This document shows, one piece after another, positions 44,801 to 53,537 of a stretch of DNA of 64,000 nucleotides (position 1 is its first letter; every line of letters starts with the position of its first letter). Source of the DNA: Lachnospiraceae bacterium (GTDB lineage: Bacteria > Bacillota > Clostridia > Lachnospirales > Lachnospiraceae); contig JAFUZJ010000050.1 of assembly GCA_017476665.1 (NCBI GenBank), positions 62,001-126,000 on the forward strand, in the 5' to 3' direction. The position numbers and the translations under genes are program-made. The notes under the pieces are model-generated. The model saw only the letters and a program-made list of their open reading frames with translations, searched no databases and was not told where the DNA came from.

Positions 44801-45055
44801 TGGTTTTTCTGTGAGAAAACGTTCCATCATGTTCAGAGAGTACTCATCCATCAGCGTGCTCTCCTTTAAAAGCGCACCAAGGTAATCTTCATTATGGTAG
44901 ATAGCAAGCCAATCTCTGGCAAAAATGTCGCTGGCATACACCACACGAAAATCCCTCAGACTCCCGTCCTCATGCCAGACCGGTTCATAAATAAACGAAC
45001 TGATCTCATGTTTTTCATATTGTGCAGTATCGAATGTCAACAGGGAAGATGCCAT
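41900..45055 (-). CDS. Hybrid sensor histidine kinase with PAS domains and two receivers
   Basis: The 1051-residue protein has no obvious membrane segments. The N-terminal 520 residues hold several PAS-like units (for example around EYSLNMMERFL and FVSKDFAAMMECS). The HisKA domain carries the phospho-His at about residue 552 (SHEIRTPMNAIIG), followed by an ATPase domain with GTGLGMAI-type boxes and two receiver domains with FVDWKMPDQDG and LMDMRMPVMDG. It lacks its own Hpt domain. The ATG at 45055 follows GAGGAGG by eight bases; a TTG at 45061 is too close. It is co-transcribed with the degenerate GGDEF-EAL gene. Confidence 0.9.
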   Translation of the reverse strand: MASSLLTFDTAQYEKHEISSFIYEPVWHEDGSLRDFRVVYASDIFARDWLAIYHNEDYLGALLKESTLMDEYSLNMMERFLTEKPYSFVTYMPMVNLHLYFEPITGLPAPYAGFYMTNITGYAAQDTKLHFLSNIQQMKNNAVLLQKYDDGQMEPVFVSKDFAAMMECSVSEAKTLMKGLNFYKTTHPEDRPLVRSMLKHRIAYDGGTYLTLQKITAKGNYIWCNVHYAFIDDFNEHYIYCTYTDVTALKQYENRLRSVYSSMGNSFYQDNDKTLALFRVNLSRDNIEEIKGKDLFATDSMTYSFTETMMQRAAHFPISSERAQFLKSFHKDALISGYTSGNVSVSQILYSIRKDGHSCFVNISAAITRQPLTGDVIAFITEQECNSEKVQQTLESKILAQQFDMVAYLTDGHYGVTIGDESNIKYGSIFPTSRSGDYGQYLSNQVYPVLTGTEDQKQEAIKALSLDTLEKELAISEPYVVNIGIEMDGETYYKRFDFYRIDPEARFYILLKSDTTEIQREQIAYNERLSVALEAANQANVAKTAFLSSMSHEIRTPMNAIIGLDNIALSDPDLSDRTREHLEKIGGSARHLLGLINDILDMSRIESGRMNLKNEEFSFNTMLEQINTMIHSQCQDRGLTYECSLIGHVDDYYIGDDMKLKQVLINILGNAVKFTPAPGTVSFLVERISEFDGQSALRFIIKDTGIGMEQSYLPKIFEAFSQENSSSTNKYGSTGLGMAITKNIVEMMNGNISVESEKGVGTTFTVNVTLRNSEREHGQLENVDPRTLNVLVIDDEPVACEHAKLVLEEIGIVADTCLSGGEALEMIRLKSARREAYNLIFVDWKMPDQDGIEVTREIRKIIGSDSAVIVLTAYNWDEIEEDATQAGVDSFMAKPLFASNVVSAFQQAMANKEASQEQKAKVDLTGRRILLAEDNEINAEIMMEICKMRDLEVDHAENGQIAVDLFTGHPAGYYDAVLMDMRMPVMDGLTATQTIRASGHPDSKTILIIALTANAFDEDVQRSLQAGMNAHLTKPVDPEFLFQTLESLIRE

Positions 45056-45088
45056 AATCAAGTCCTCCTCTTTGTCTGATATTACTTA

Positions 45089-45117
45089 ATTATAGTGCAT
45101 TGTTAAGAAATAGTCAA
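45089..45117 (-). promoter_or_regulatory. Promoter for the hybrid kinase operon
   Basis: On the minus strand, TTGACT and a perfect TATAAT are 17 bases apart, with a leader of about 25 bases. The remaining divergent gap up to 45341 shows no gene and no clear plus-strand promoter. Confidence 0.75.
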
Positions 45118-45341
45118 ATCAAATTCCATACCACTGGCGAGATTAGGACCAAAGTCGTAATAAATATGCAATTGCTAAATTTTCAAATGTAGTATAAAAT
45201 TGAGAAAGTAAAAATTGAAAAATGAGAGATGATTTAGCTGTACAGAGGCAAAAGCGCAGACGGCTCCACGGCTGTTCTGCCGCGCGGAATTATGCATAAA
45301 CAAAATGCCGAAGAGACATGGAGCGAGAGAAAGGATAGAAT

Positions 45342-45752
45342 ATGGATACACAGACAATTCAACTTGAGAAGGCCATGCAGACACTGGAAACCTATATTCA
45401 TCAACTGTCTGCCCGGGCAGGGGAGAGTGAGGAATATGCTGCAGCGTTTTGGAACCGCATCAAAATGTCACAGGGGGTATTAAAGGAACTGGCTTATTAT
45501 CATGACTATGGAAAATTCTGGGGACAATACAAAGTTGCGGGCTATTCCCTGACGGATATTCTGGTTTGGCAGGTGGATCACTTCAAGGCCTATCTGGACC
45601 GCCATGAGGAGGTCAACCGATGGAAACCGGAGCGTCTTTTTCTGCACTCTCTGGATGTGATGTTACAGATGGAGCAGGATCCGGCACCTTATGTGGCGAA
45701 ACTTCAGGGGGAGACAGGAACCGATTTTGTCGGAAAATTCAAAGAGTTTTAA
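45342..45752 (+). CDS. Hypothetical protein
   Basis: The 136-residue product is soluble, helical and rich in aromatic residues (ELAYYHDYGKFWGQYKVAGYSLTDILVWQVDHF). I do not recognise a family. AAAGGA lies eight bases before the ATG. It is divergent from the hybrid kinase gene and followed by the repeat element at 45809-45920. Confidence 0.6.
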   Translation: MDTQTIQLEKAMQTLETYIHQLSARAGESEEYAAAFWNRIKMSQGVLKELAYYHDYGKFWGQYKVAGYSLTDILVWQVDHFKAYLDRHEEVNRWKPERLFLHSLDVMLQMEQDPAPYVAKLQGETGTDFVGKFKEF

Positions 45753-45808
45753 TTTTATTACTGTACTTTTGCGGAAAATGTGGTACAATAAAAATACATA
45801 TGTGTCAT

Positions 45809-45920
45809 TTTTCGCGAACAATGAGGCGGGCGGACATGCTTGCATGTCCATGCGCCGAATGTCGCGAAAGTTCAAATCGAGAAGCGATTTGAACCGTGCG
45901 AACAATGAGGCGGGCGGACA
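45809..45920. repeat. Palindrome-rich repeat element between two genes
   Basis: A 23-bp direct repeat occurs at 45814-45836 and 45898-45920. Between the copies lie the perfect palindromes GGACATGC/GCATGTCC (45832-45849) and TTCAAATCG/CGATTTGAA (45871-45893). TTTCGCGA near 45809 is also inverted as TCGCGAAA at 45862-45869. The structure is like a REP/BIME or small MITE unit. Confidence 0.7.
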
Positions 45921-45956
45921 CAGCCGCGTAGGTGTGTATGATCTGGAGGGATAGGG

Positions 45957-46418
45957 ATGGAACTGGATGCTGCGACCAGGTATCAGCAGTTGGAGGAATA
46001 CAAGAAAACATTGAAGCCGCTGCTTCGTTACCTGCCGTGGTTGGAGCAGACCTCGGGCGGCGAAGTCAGTAAAAGTTACAACGGTGAGACAACAGTGATG
46101 AGTTTTCCCGTGTATGACGGAACCATGATGAGTTTTGTGCGGGAAGTATCCAGAACTCCTTTTATGGATCGGAATTACCGCTATGTCTATACACGTAATC
46201 GTATTACGAGCCACGATGATGAGCGCAGGGTTATTGAGAAGGCGACAATCAAGGAATGGGATATGCTCTGTGGCATTTTATCCAAGTATGTACTTGGCGG
46301 ACAGACCAGGGCGACGCTCTGGAACGAGGCCGTGAAAGAGCGGATATTCTATCTGGTGCTCCAGAAGATGTGCGAGATCATTGAATTTTGGGATAAGCAG
46401 TTTGCAAAGAAAGCATAG
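45957..46418 (+). CDS. Small conserved protein (DUF6508-like)
   Basis: The 153-residue product is soluble. The segment YVYTRNRITSHDDERRVIEKATIKEWDMLCGILSK is in the style of the family I recall as DUF6508, with unknown function; this is not certain. It has GGAGGG upstream and starts about 36 bases after the repeat element. A TetR regulator follows 77 bases downstream. Confidence 0.6.
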   Translation: MELDAATRYQQLEEYKKTLKPLLRYLPWLEQTSGGEVSKSYNGETTVMSFPVYDGTMMSFVREVSRTPFMDRNYRYVYTRNRITSHDDERRVIEKATIKEWDMLCGILSKYVLGGQTRATLWNEAVKERIFYLVLQKMCEIIEFWDKQFAKKA

Positions 46419-46495
46419 ATGAAGAAGGCTTAGATTCAAGACAGTCGCGAAAGAAGGCGTGGCGAGGCAACAGGGGATAGAAAGGCAAGGGGATC

Positions 46496-47080
46496 ATGGG
46501 AGAAAAGTCGATACAGAAGAAAAAATACATTGTGGAAACGGCCAGGAAGGTGTTCATGGAAAAAGGCTTCAAGAAGGTGACCATGAAAGATATCGTGGAA
46601 GCATGTGACATCAGCCGGGGCGGTCTGTATCTGTACTTCGAGAACACGAGTCAGATTTTTTCGGAAGTGTTGAAGCTTGAGAGTGAGGAAACGGATGACG
46701 TTTTCTCTAAAAATATTGATGAAAATGCAACTGCGGTGGACATCCTTCTGTTGTTCTTCAAGGAACAGAAAAAGGAGATCCTGAAGCACAAAGATACGCT
46801 GACACAGGCTATCTATGAGTTCTATTTTGAAAATTATAATCTGCCCAAGAAAGATAACGTGCTGAAGAAGCAGTTTGACTCCGCGGTGAAAGTGATCGAG
46901 AAGCTGATCGAAATCGGCGTGGAGAATGACGAGATCGTCTGTGATGACTATGAAGGTACAGCGCGCAATATCATGTATGTGTTGGAGGGACTGAAGATCT
47001 CTGCCCAGACTACCGGGATCACGCCTGATGCGGTGGACAGGGAATTATTGTACATATTAAAGGGACTTGGCGCGGAATGA
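46496..47080 (+). CDS. TetR/AcrR-family regulator
   Basis: The 194-residue protein has a TetR helix-turn-helix in residues 8-55 (ETARKVFMEKGFKKVTMKDIVEACDISRGGLYLYFENTSQIF) and a helical ligand-binding C-terminal domain. It should be a homodimeric repressor. Its target is unknown. It ends 41 bases before purL in the same direction, so the two may share a transcript. That neighbour is unusual for this family, whose members more often sit by efflux or lipid genes. Confidence 0.85.
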   Translation: MGEKSIQKKKYIVETARKVFMEKGFKKVTMKDIVEACDISRGGLYLYFENTSQIFSEVLKLESEETDDVFSKNIDENATAVDILLLFFKEQKKEILKHKDTLTQAIYEFYFENYNLPKKDNVLKKQFDSAVKVIEKLIEIGVENDEIVCDDYEGTARNIMYVLEGLKISAQTTGITPDAVDRELLYILKGLGAE

Positions 47081-47121
47081 TCCGCAACAAGATAGATCAG
47101 TTTGGAGGAAAACAGTAAGAC

Positions 47122-50100
47122 ATGGGAAATGTAAGACGGATTTACGTGGAGAAGAAAGAGCCGTATGCGGTGAAGGCGAAGGAGCTGCATGATGAGTTCC
47201 GGAATTATCTGGGCATCAATGTGGACAAGGTTCGCGTGTTCATCCGCTACGACGTGGAGAATATATCGGATGCGGTGTTTGAGACCGCATGCAAAACTGT
47301 GTTTTCGGAGCCGCCGGTAGACGATCTTTATCTGGAAAAGATTGAAATCCCGGCAAACGGACATGTCTTTTCCGTGGAATATCTGCCCGGTCAGTTTGAC
47401 CAGAGAGCGGATTCCGCAGTGCAGTGCGTACAGTTTTTGAATGAGAATGAGAATCCGATCATCCGGACGGCGACGACCTATCTGATCGAGGGGAATGTCA
47501 CTGAGGAGCAGATGGCTCACATCAAATCCTATTGCATTAACCCGGTGGATTCCAGGGAGACCGATCTGGTGAAGCCGGATACGTTGGTGACGGAGTTTGA
47601 GGAGCCTGCGGATGTGGCAATCTTTGACGGTTTCAAAGATATGCCGGAGGAGGAGCTTCGGAAACTCTACGATTCCCTTGGACTTGCTATGACCTTTAAG
47701 GATTTCTTACATATCCAGAATTATTTCCGTGACGATGAGAAGAGAGATCCTTCCATGACGGAAATCCGTGTGCTGGATACCTATTGGTCCGATCACTGCC
47801 GTCACACCACATTCTCTACAGAGTTGAAAGATGTGGAATTCGGCGAGGGATATTATCGTTCTCCGCTTGAGACCACCTATCAGAGCTATCTGGATACCAG
47901 AGCGGAGATCTTTGCAGGCAGGGACGACAAGTTTGTGTGCCTGATGGATCTGGCACTGATGGCAATGCGGAAGCTGAAAAAAGACGGCAAGTTGGACGAC
48001 ATGGAGGAGTCCGATGAGATCAATGCCTGCTCCGTTGTGGTGCCGGTGGAGATGGACTACGGTGATTATAAAGAGACAGAAGAGTGGCTGGTGTTCTTCA
48101 AAAATGAGACCCACAACCACCCTACAGAGATAGAGCCTTTCGGTGGTGCGGCAACCTGTCTGGGCGGCGCAATCCGCGATCCCCTTTCCGGACGCGGATA
48201 TGTGTATCAGGCCATGCGTGTGACCGGTGCGGCGGATCCTACGGTTCCCGTATCGGAGACTCTGAAGGGCAAGCTTTCCCAGAAGAAACTGGTCCGCGGC
48301 GCGGCCAGCGGTTATTCTTCCTACGGAAACCAGATCGGTCTGGCGACCGGTTTTGTAAAAGAGATCTATCACCCCGATTATGTGGCAAAGAGAATGGAGA
48401 TCGGTGCCGTGATGGGTGCTGCTCCGAGAAAGAATGTAAAGCGCGAGAATTCCGATCCCGGTGATATTATCATTCTGCTGGGTGGACGTACCGGACGCGA
48501 CGGCTGCGGCGGTGCGACAGGTTCCTCCAAGGTGCATACGGAGAGTTCCATTGAGACCTGCGGCGCTGAGGTGCAGAAAGGAAATGCGCCTACTGAGAGA
48601 AAGATCCAGAGACTGTTCCGCCGTGCGGAAGTCAGCCGCCTGATCAAGAAGTGTAATGATTTCGGCGCCGGCGGCGTATCCGTTGCCATTGGTGAACTGG
48701 CAGCAGGTCTGTCCGTGGATCTGGATAAGGTGCCTAAAAAATATGCGGGTCTGGACGGCACGGAGCTTGCCATTTCCGAATCCCAGGAGCGTATGGCAGT
48801 TGTGATCGATCCTAAGGATGTGGCGGAGTTTATGGGCTATGCCGCGGAGGAGAATCTGGAGGTGGTTGAGGTTGCTGTGGTGACCGAGGAGCCCAGACTG
48901 GTGCTGAATTGGAGAGGCAAAAGAATTGTAGATCTGAAACGTGCCTTCCTGGATACCAACGGTGCGCATCAGGAGACGGCCGTGAAAGTGGACATTCCTG
49001 ATGAGAAAGAGAATTATTTTGACAAATGGGCAGTTCCTGCTGTGGGCGAGAAGCTGGAAGCAGGAGATGTGAAGGGCGCATGGCTTGCACTCTTGAATGA
49101 TCTGAATGTTTGTTCCCAAAAGGGACTTGTGGAGATGTTTGACTCCTCCATCGGCGCAGGCAGTGTGGTTATGCCTTACGGTGGAAAATATCAGTTGACC
49201 GAGACCCAGTCAATGATTGCAAAGCTTCCGGTATTGTATGGCAAGACGGATACCGTGACCATGATGGCGCATGGTTTTGATCCTTATCTGTCCTCCTGGA
49301 GCCCGTACCACGGTGCAATCTATGCGGTGGTAGAGTCCATGGCGAAGATCGTGGCGGCAGGCGGTGACTTTAAGAAGATCCGGTTCACATTCCAGGAGTA
49401 CTTCCGTAGAATGACCTCCGATCCGGAGCGCTGGAGCCAGCCTTTTGCGGCATTGCTCGGTGCCTATGACGCACAGATTGGGTTCGGATTGCCTTCCATC
49501 GGCGGTAAGGACAGTATGTCAGGAACCTTTAACGACATTGATGTACCGCCTACTTTGGTTTCCTTTGCGGTGGATGTGGCGACCAGCGGGGATGTGGTGA
49601 CGCCGGAACTGAAAACACCCGGCAATGTATTGGTTCGCTTCCGCATTGAAAAAGATGATTTTGATGTTCCGATGTATGAGAAGGTAGCGGAACTGTACGA
49701 CTATATCCATGATCTGACCGAAAAGAAGCAGATCGTATCCGCGTATGCGCTGGATGCAAGAGGTGCGGCGGCTGCACTGTCCAAGATGGCGTTCGGCAAT
49801 AAGTTCGGCGTGACCATCGCGGATGAGGTTTCTTCCGAGGAACTGTTCGGCAATGCGTTGGGTGATATTTTGGCGGAAGTGCCGGCGGACCTGGTGGAAG
49901 AACTGAAGGCTTCGGATTACAATGTGGCAGTGATCGGTACGGTTACCGAGGAGCCGGCGTTCGTCTATGAGGACACGACCATTACCATGGATGAGGCTTT
50001 GAAGGCATGGACTTCCAAGCTGGAAAAAGTATTTCCCACCAAAGCGGTGAAGGGAACGGCGGCTGTGGAAAGCAAATGCTACAAGGCAGACAGCATCTAT

Positions 50101-50919
50101 GTATGTAAGAATAAAGTGGCGAAACCCACCGTATTTATTCCGGTATTCCCGGGAAGCAACTGCGAATATGACACGGCAAAAGCGTTTGAGCGTGCGGGTG
50201 CGAATGTGATCACCAAGATCTTCCGCAACCTGTCCGCAGAGGATATCAGATCTTCCGTGGAGGAGTTTGAGAAGTCCATCGCGCAGGCGCAGATCATCAT
50301 GTTCCCCGGTGGTTTCTCTGCCGGTGATGAGCCGGACGGAAGCGCAAAATTCTTTGCGACGGCATTCCGGAACGAGAAACTGAAGGAAGCGGTTGAGAAG
50401 CTTCTGAATGAGCGCGACGGTCTGGCATTGGGAATCTGTAACGGTTTCCAGGCGTTAATAAAGCTGGGATTGGTGCCTTATGGTGAGATCGTGGGTCAGA
50501 AGGAGGATTCCCCGACTTTGACCTTCAATACGATCAACCGCCATATTTCCAAGATGGCATATATCAAGGTGGTATCGAACAAGTCTCCCTGGCTGCAGGA
50601 GGCTGAACTGGGCGCTACATACTGCAACCCGGCATCTCACGGTGAGGGACGCTTCGTAGCACCGAAGGAATGGCTGGATAAGCTGTTTGCAAACGGACAG
50701 GTAGCTACCCAGTATGCAGATCCCGACGGCAATGTAAGCATGGATGAGGAGTACAATATCAACGGTTCCTATTGTGCGATAGAGGGTATCACATCTCCCG
50801 ACGGACGTTGCCTCGGTAAGATGGCTCACTCCGAGAGACGGGATGATGCGGTGGCTGTAAATATTTATGGTGAGCAGGATCTGAAGATATTTGAGTCAGG
50901 TGTGGCATATTTTAAATAA
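47122..50919 (+). CDS. purL: Phosphoribosylformylglycinamidine synthase, single chain
   Basis: This 1265-residue protein combines the N-terminal (PurS-like), two PurM-like and the glutamine amidotransferase domains. It converts FGAR to FGAM using ATP and glutamine. Metal and substrate motifs include DHCRHTTF, ETHNHPTEIEPFGGAAT and FGLPSIGGKDSMSGTF. The amidase domain has the Cys nucleophile at about residue 1106 (GICNGFQ) and the SHGEGRF histidine. It is far from the purEMND operon, which lacks purL. GGAGG lies 13 bases before the ATG, a long spacing. Confidence 0.96.
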   Translation: MGNVRRIYVEKKEPYAVKAKELHDEFRNYLGINVDKVRVFIRYDVENISDAVFETACKTVFSEPPVDDLYLEKIEIPANGHVFSVEYLPGQFDQRADSAVQCVQFLNENENPIIRTATTYLIEGNVTEEQMAHIKSYCINPVDSRETDLVKPDTLVTEFEEPADVAIFDGFKDMPEEELRKLYDSLGLAMTFKDFLHIQNYFRDDEKRDPSMTEIRVLDTYWSDHCRHTTFSTELKDVEFGEGYYRSPLETTYQSYLDTRAEIFAGRDDKFVCLMDLALMAMRKLKKDGKLDDMEESDEINACSVVVPVEMDYGDYKETEEWLVFFKNETHNHPTEIEPFGGAATCLGGAIRDPLSGRGYVYQAMRVTGAADPTVPVSETLKGKLSQKKLVRGAASGYSSYGNQIGLATGFVKEIYHPDYVAKRMEIGAVMGAAPRKNVKRENSDPGDIIILLGGRTGRDGCGGATGSSKVHTESSIETCGAEVQKGNAPTERKIQRLFRRAEVSRLIKKCNDFGAGGVSVAIGELAAGLSVDLDKVPKKYAGLDGTELAISESQERMAVVIDPKDVAEFMGYAAEENLEVVEVAVVTEEPRLVLNWRGKRIVDLKRAFLDTNGAHQETAVKVDIPDEKENYFDKWAVPAVGEKLEAGDVKGAWLALLNDLNVCSQKGLVEMFDSSIGAGSVVMPYGGKYQLTETQSMIAKLPVLYGKTDTVTMMAHGFDPYLSSWSPYHGAIYAVVESMAKIVAAGGDFKKIRFTFQEYFRRMTSDPERWSQPFAALLGAYDAQIGFGLPSIGGKDSMSGTFNDIDVPPTLVSFAVDVATSGDVVTPELKTPGNVLVRFRIEKDDFDVPMYEKVAELYDYIHDLTEKKQIVSAYALDARGAAAALSKMAFGNKFGVTIADEVSSEELFGNALGDILAEVPADLVEELKASDYNVAVIGTVTEEPAFVYEDTTITMDEALKAWTSKLEKVFPTKAVKGTAAVESKCYKADSIYVCKNKVAKPTVFIPVFPGSNCEYDTAKAFERAGANVITKIFRNLSAEDIRSSVEEFEKSIAQAQIIMFPGGFSAGDEPDGSAKFFATAFRNEKLKEAVEKLLNERDGLALGICNGFQALIKLGLVPYGEIVGQKEDSPTLTFNTINRHISKMAYIKVVSNKSPWLQEAELGATYCNPASHGEGRFVAPKEWLDKLFANGQVATQYADPDGNVSMDEEYNINGSYCAIEGITSPDGRCLGKMAHSERRDDAVAVNIYGEQDLKIFESGVAYFK

Positions 50920-50960
50920 GGGTTATTCAGTAAAGACTATAATGAAATGGGGTGGAAGGT

Positions 50961-52193
50961 ATGTTAGTAGTATTGGTACCGATGTTTGATGAAAATATGG
51001 CTGTGGGGGCTTATTCGGTATTTGCGCAGAAGAACAATTATTTCCTCAATCCGGCCATGCTGGGAACCGGACAAAATGACGGGGCCACAAGCATTGCGGG
51101 GTTGGAACTGATCCAGAATATCGGGGTGGAGGCACTTTCTCAGGGAAAAGAGATCCTGGTGCCGCTAAGTAATATTTCCATTTTTGCGGATGTGGAGAGT
51201 CAGTGCGATGCGCCGCATGATAAGATCGTATTCCTGATCGACAATACGATTCCTCCCATCGATATGTATGTGAATCGTTTGAAAGAACTGAAGGAAAAAG
51301 GCTATAAGCTGGCAATCCGCAAATTGGCAGTGGCAGAGTTTGAGAATTACAGAAGTATTCTTTCCCTGATGGATTATGTGCTTCTGAATAACCGGAAGAT
51401 TGCCATCGACAAGGCGAAAATATACTTCGGAAAGCTTTATCCGAACGCAAAACTCTGTGCCGGCAACATCACGGATCAGGAGACCTTTGAGAATTTGAAG
51501 CAGAGCGGCGGATACAGCCTGTATGAAGGCAGTTTCTATCGTGTGCCTGCGACGAAGGGTAAGAACGATGTGGCACCTTTGAAGATCAACTATATTGAGT
51601 TGCTCAATATTGTGAACGAAGGTGATTTTGATCTGCAGAAAGCGGCCGGCGTGATCAGCCGTGATACGGCGCTTACCATCTCCCTGTTGGGTATGGTAAA
51701 CCGTATGACCGTCAATTCCGGCATCAGCAGTATCAATCATGCAGCTGCCATGTTGGGACAGAAAGAATTGAAGCGTTGGATCAACACTGCGGTGGCGGGA
51801 CAGTTGTACGCGGACAAACCGGGTGAGCTGACCAGACTTTCCCTGCTTCGGGCAAGATTTTTGGAGAATCTGGCGCCGCACTTTAATCTGGCGATCCGCA
51901 AGGAAGAACTCTTCCTGTTAGGTCTGTTCTCCGTATTGGATGTTATTTTGGAGAAGCCCATGGAAGAAGCGCTTACCTGGATGAAGGTATCCGGAGACAT
52001 TTACAAGGCGCTGGTTGACCATGACGGCCCACTGAACCCGGTGATGGAGTTCATGGTGCAGTACGAGGATGCAAACTGGCAGGAGGTTTCCAGACTGATG
52101 CTTCTGGAGGATATTTCCATGAAGGCGGTACAACAGGCCTATATGGATGCCCTTTGCTGGTACCGTGACCTGATCTCGGATACAAAAAACTAA
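50961..52193 (+). CDS. YuxH-type EAL-HDOD protein
   Basis: The 410-residue product has an N-terminal EAL-like domain (1-200) without the EAL catalytic motif or metal ligands, and a C-terminal HDOD domain (about 205-400, with ISRDTALTISLLGMVN, MLGQKELKRWI and LFLLGLFSVLDVIL). This matches the YuxH family of signalling proteins, which are not active c-di-GMP hydrolases as far as the motifs show. It starts 42 bases after purL and ends before a strong terminator. An in-frame GTG at 50952 is an alternative start. Confidence 0.85.
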   Translation: MLVVLVPMFDENMAVGAYSVFAQKNNYFLNPAMLGTGQNDGATSIAGLELIQNIGVEALSQGKEILVPLSNISIFADVESQCDAPHDKIVFLIDNTIPPIDMYVNRLKELKEKGYKLAIRKLAVAEFENYRSILSLMDYVLLNNRKIAIDKAKIYFGKLYPNAKLCAGNITDQETFENLKQSGGYSLYEGSFYRVPATKGKNDVAPLKINYIELLNIVNEGDFDLQKAAGVISRDTALTISLLGMVNRMTVNSGISSINHAAAMLGQKELKRWINTAVAGQLYADKPGELTRLSLLRARFLENLAPHFNLAIRKEELFLLGLFSVLDVILEKPMEEALTWMKVSGDIYKALVDHDGPLNPVMEFMVQYEDANWQEVSRLMLLEDISMKAVQQAYMDALCWYRDLISDTKN

Positions 52194-52209
52194 ACAATCA
52201 ATACATTCA

Positions 52210-52256
52210 CAAAGTGGTGAGCAAAGGATATTGGATATTGCTCACCATTTTGTTTT
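52210..52256 (+). terminator. Terminator before carA
   Basis: The stem TGGTGAGCAA pairs with TTGCTCACCA (10 bp) and is extended by outer pairs to about 15 bp, with T-rich sequence after it. The carA promoter overlaps its right end. Confidence 0.82.
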
Positions 52257-52257
52257 G

Positions 52258-52266
52258 TGTTATAAT
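52258..52266 (+). promoter_or_regulatory. Extended -10 promoter for carAB
   Basis: TGTTATAAT at 52258-52266 gives a perfect TATAAT with extended TGn. The -35 (TTGCTC, 17 bases upstream) is weak and lies in the terminator stem, so the two elements may influence each other. Confidence 0.6.
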
Positions 52267-52328
52267 AAATCAATTTGAGCGCTGTTCAGAGCCACAGGCA
52301 AAGCTACAAGAGAGAGGAGCACATAACG

Positions 52329-53537
52329 ATGAAAACGTCAAAAAAGGCTTTTTTGATTTTGGAGGACGGAACCGTGTTCGTCGGAATACACATCGGCGCA
52401 GACAAAGAGATTGTCAGTGAGATCGTGTTCAACACTTCCATGGCAGGCTATCTGGAAGTCCTGACCGACCCGTCCTACGCGGGACAGGCTGTCTGCATGA
52501 CCTACCCGTTGATTGGCAATTACGGAATCTGTAAGGATGATATGGAATCCTTGAGACCGTGGCCGGACGGATTCATCGTACGGGAGCTCTCCCGCATTCC
52601 CAGCAATTTCAGATGTGATATGACGATCCAGCAATTCCTTGAGGAGAACGGTGTGCCCGGCATTGCGGGGATTGATACCAGAGCGCTGACCAAGATCCTG
52701 CGGGAAAAAGGAACCATGAACGGCATGATCACCACGGATGAGAATTATGATCTGGAGCAGGTACTGCCGAAGCTGAAAGCGTATACCACCGGCAAAGTGG
52801 TGGAGAAAGTAACCTGTGCACAAAAATATACCATCCCGGCTGTGACGGATCTGACGCAGAACGGTCCGCTCTCCGGCATGGCACGTTTTGACAAGGACGC
52901 TTATGCGCGGGGAGAGCGGGAGAAAAAGCCGGCGTTGGTAAAAGAATTAAACGGTGCGGGGCTGAAAATTGCGCTGATGGATTTCGGCGCAAAGGTAAAC
53001 ATCGCCCGTTCTCTGGCGGAACGGGGATGTGAGGTGACCGTGTATCCCGCACTGACCACAGCGGAGGAGATCCTTGCGGACAAGCCGGACGGCATCATGC
53101 TTTCCAACGGCCCGGGAGATCCCAAGGAATGTACTTCCATCATTCAGGAGATCAAAAAGCTTTACGATACGGAAACGCCGATCTTTGCCATCTGCCTGGG
53201 ACATCAGCTCATGGCGCTTGCCACCGGAGCGGATACCTACAAGATGAAATACGGACACAGAGGCGGCAACCATCCGGTGAAAGATCTGGCTACCGGCAGA
53301 GTTTACATATCTTCCCAGAACCATGGATACGTGGTGGATACCGAACATCTGGATCCGAAAATTGCGACTCCTGCTTTTATCAATGTGAATGATGGCACCA
53401 ATGAGGGCCTGGCCTACACGGGCAAGAACATTTTCACGGTGCAGTTCCATCCGGAGGCCTGCCCCGGACCGCAGGATTCCGGTTATCTGTTTGACCGGTT
53501 TATTGACATGGTAAAAGGAGGACAAAAAGATGCCTAA
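52329..53537 (+). CDS. carA: Carbamoyl-phosphate synthase small subunit
   Basis: The 402-residue glutaminase subunit supplies ammonia to CarB. It has the N-terminal CPSase domain (EIVFNTSMAGYLEVLTDPSYAGQ) and a class I amidotransferase domain with the Cys nucleophile at about residue 289 (FAICLGHQL) and the FHPEA histidine. The ATG at 52329 follows GAGAGGAG; an earlier in-frame codon at 52275 lacks a site. It overlaps carB by eight bases. Confidence 0.96.
   Translation: MKTSKKAFLILEDGTVFVGIHIGADKEIVSEIVFNTSMAGYLEVLTDPSYAGQAVCMTYPLIGNYGICKDDMESLRPWPDGFIVRELSRIPSNFRCDMTIQQFLEENGVPGIAGIDTRALTKILREKGTMNGMITTDENYDLEQVLPKLKAYTTGKVVEKVTCAQKYTIPAVTDLTQNGPLSGMARFDKDAYARGEREKKPALVKELNGAGLKIALMDFGAKVNIARSLAERGCEVTVYPALTTAEEILADKPDGIMLSNGPGDPKECTSIIQEIKKLYDTETPIFAICLGHQLMALATGADTYKMKYGHRGGNHPVKDLATGRVYISSQNHGYVVDTEHLDPKIATPAFINVNDGTNEGLAYTGKNIFTVQFHPEACPGPQDSGYLFDRFIDMVKGGQKDA

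Noticed and set aside
45691..45954. ORF through the repeat element with repeated NNEAGGH peptide
   Set aside because: The peptide repeat only mirrors the 23-bp DNA repeat, and no ribosome binding site precedes it.
47707..49119. Minus-strand ORF of 470 codons opposite purL
   Set aside because: Antisense shadow of a conserved enzyme, no ribosome binding site.
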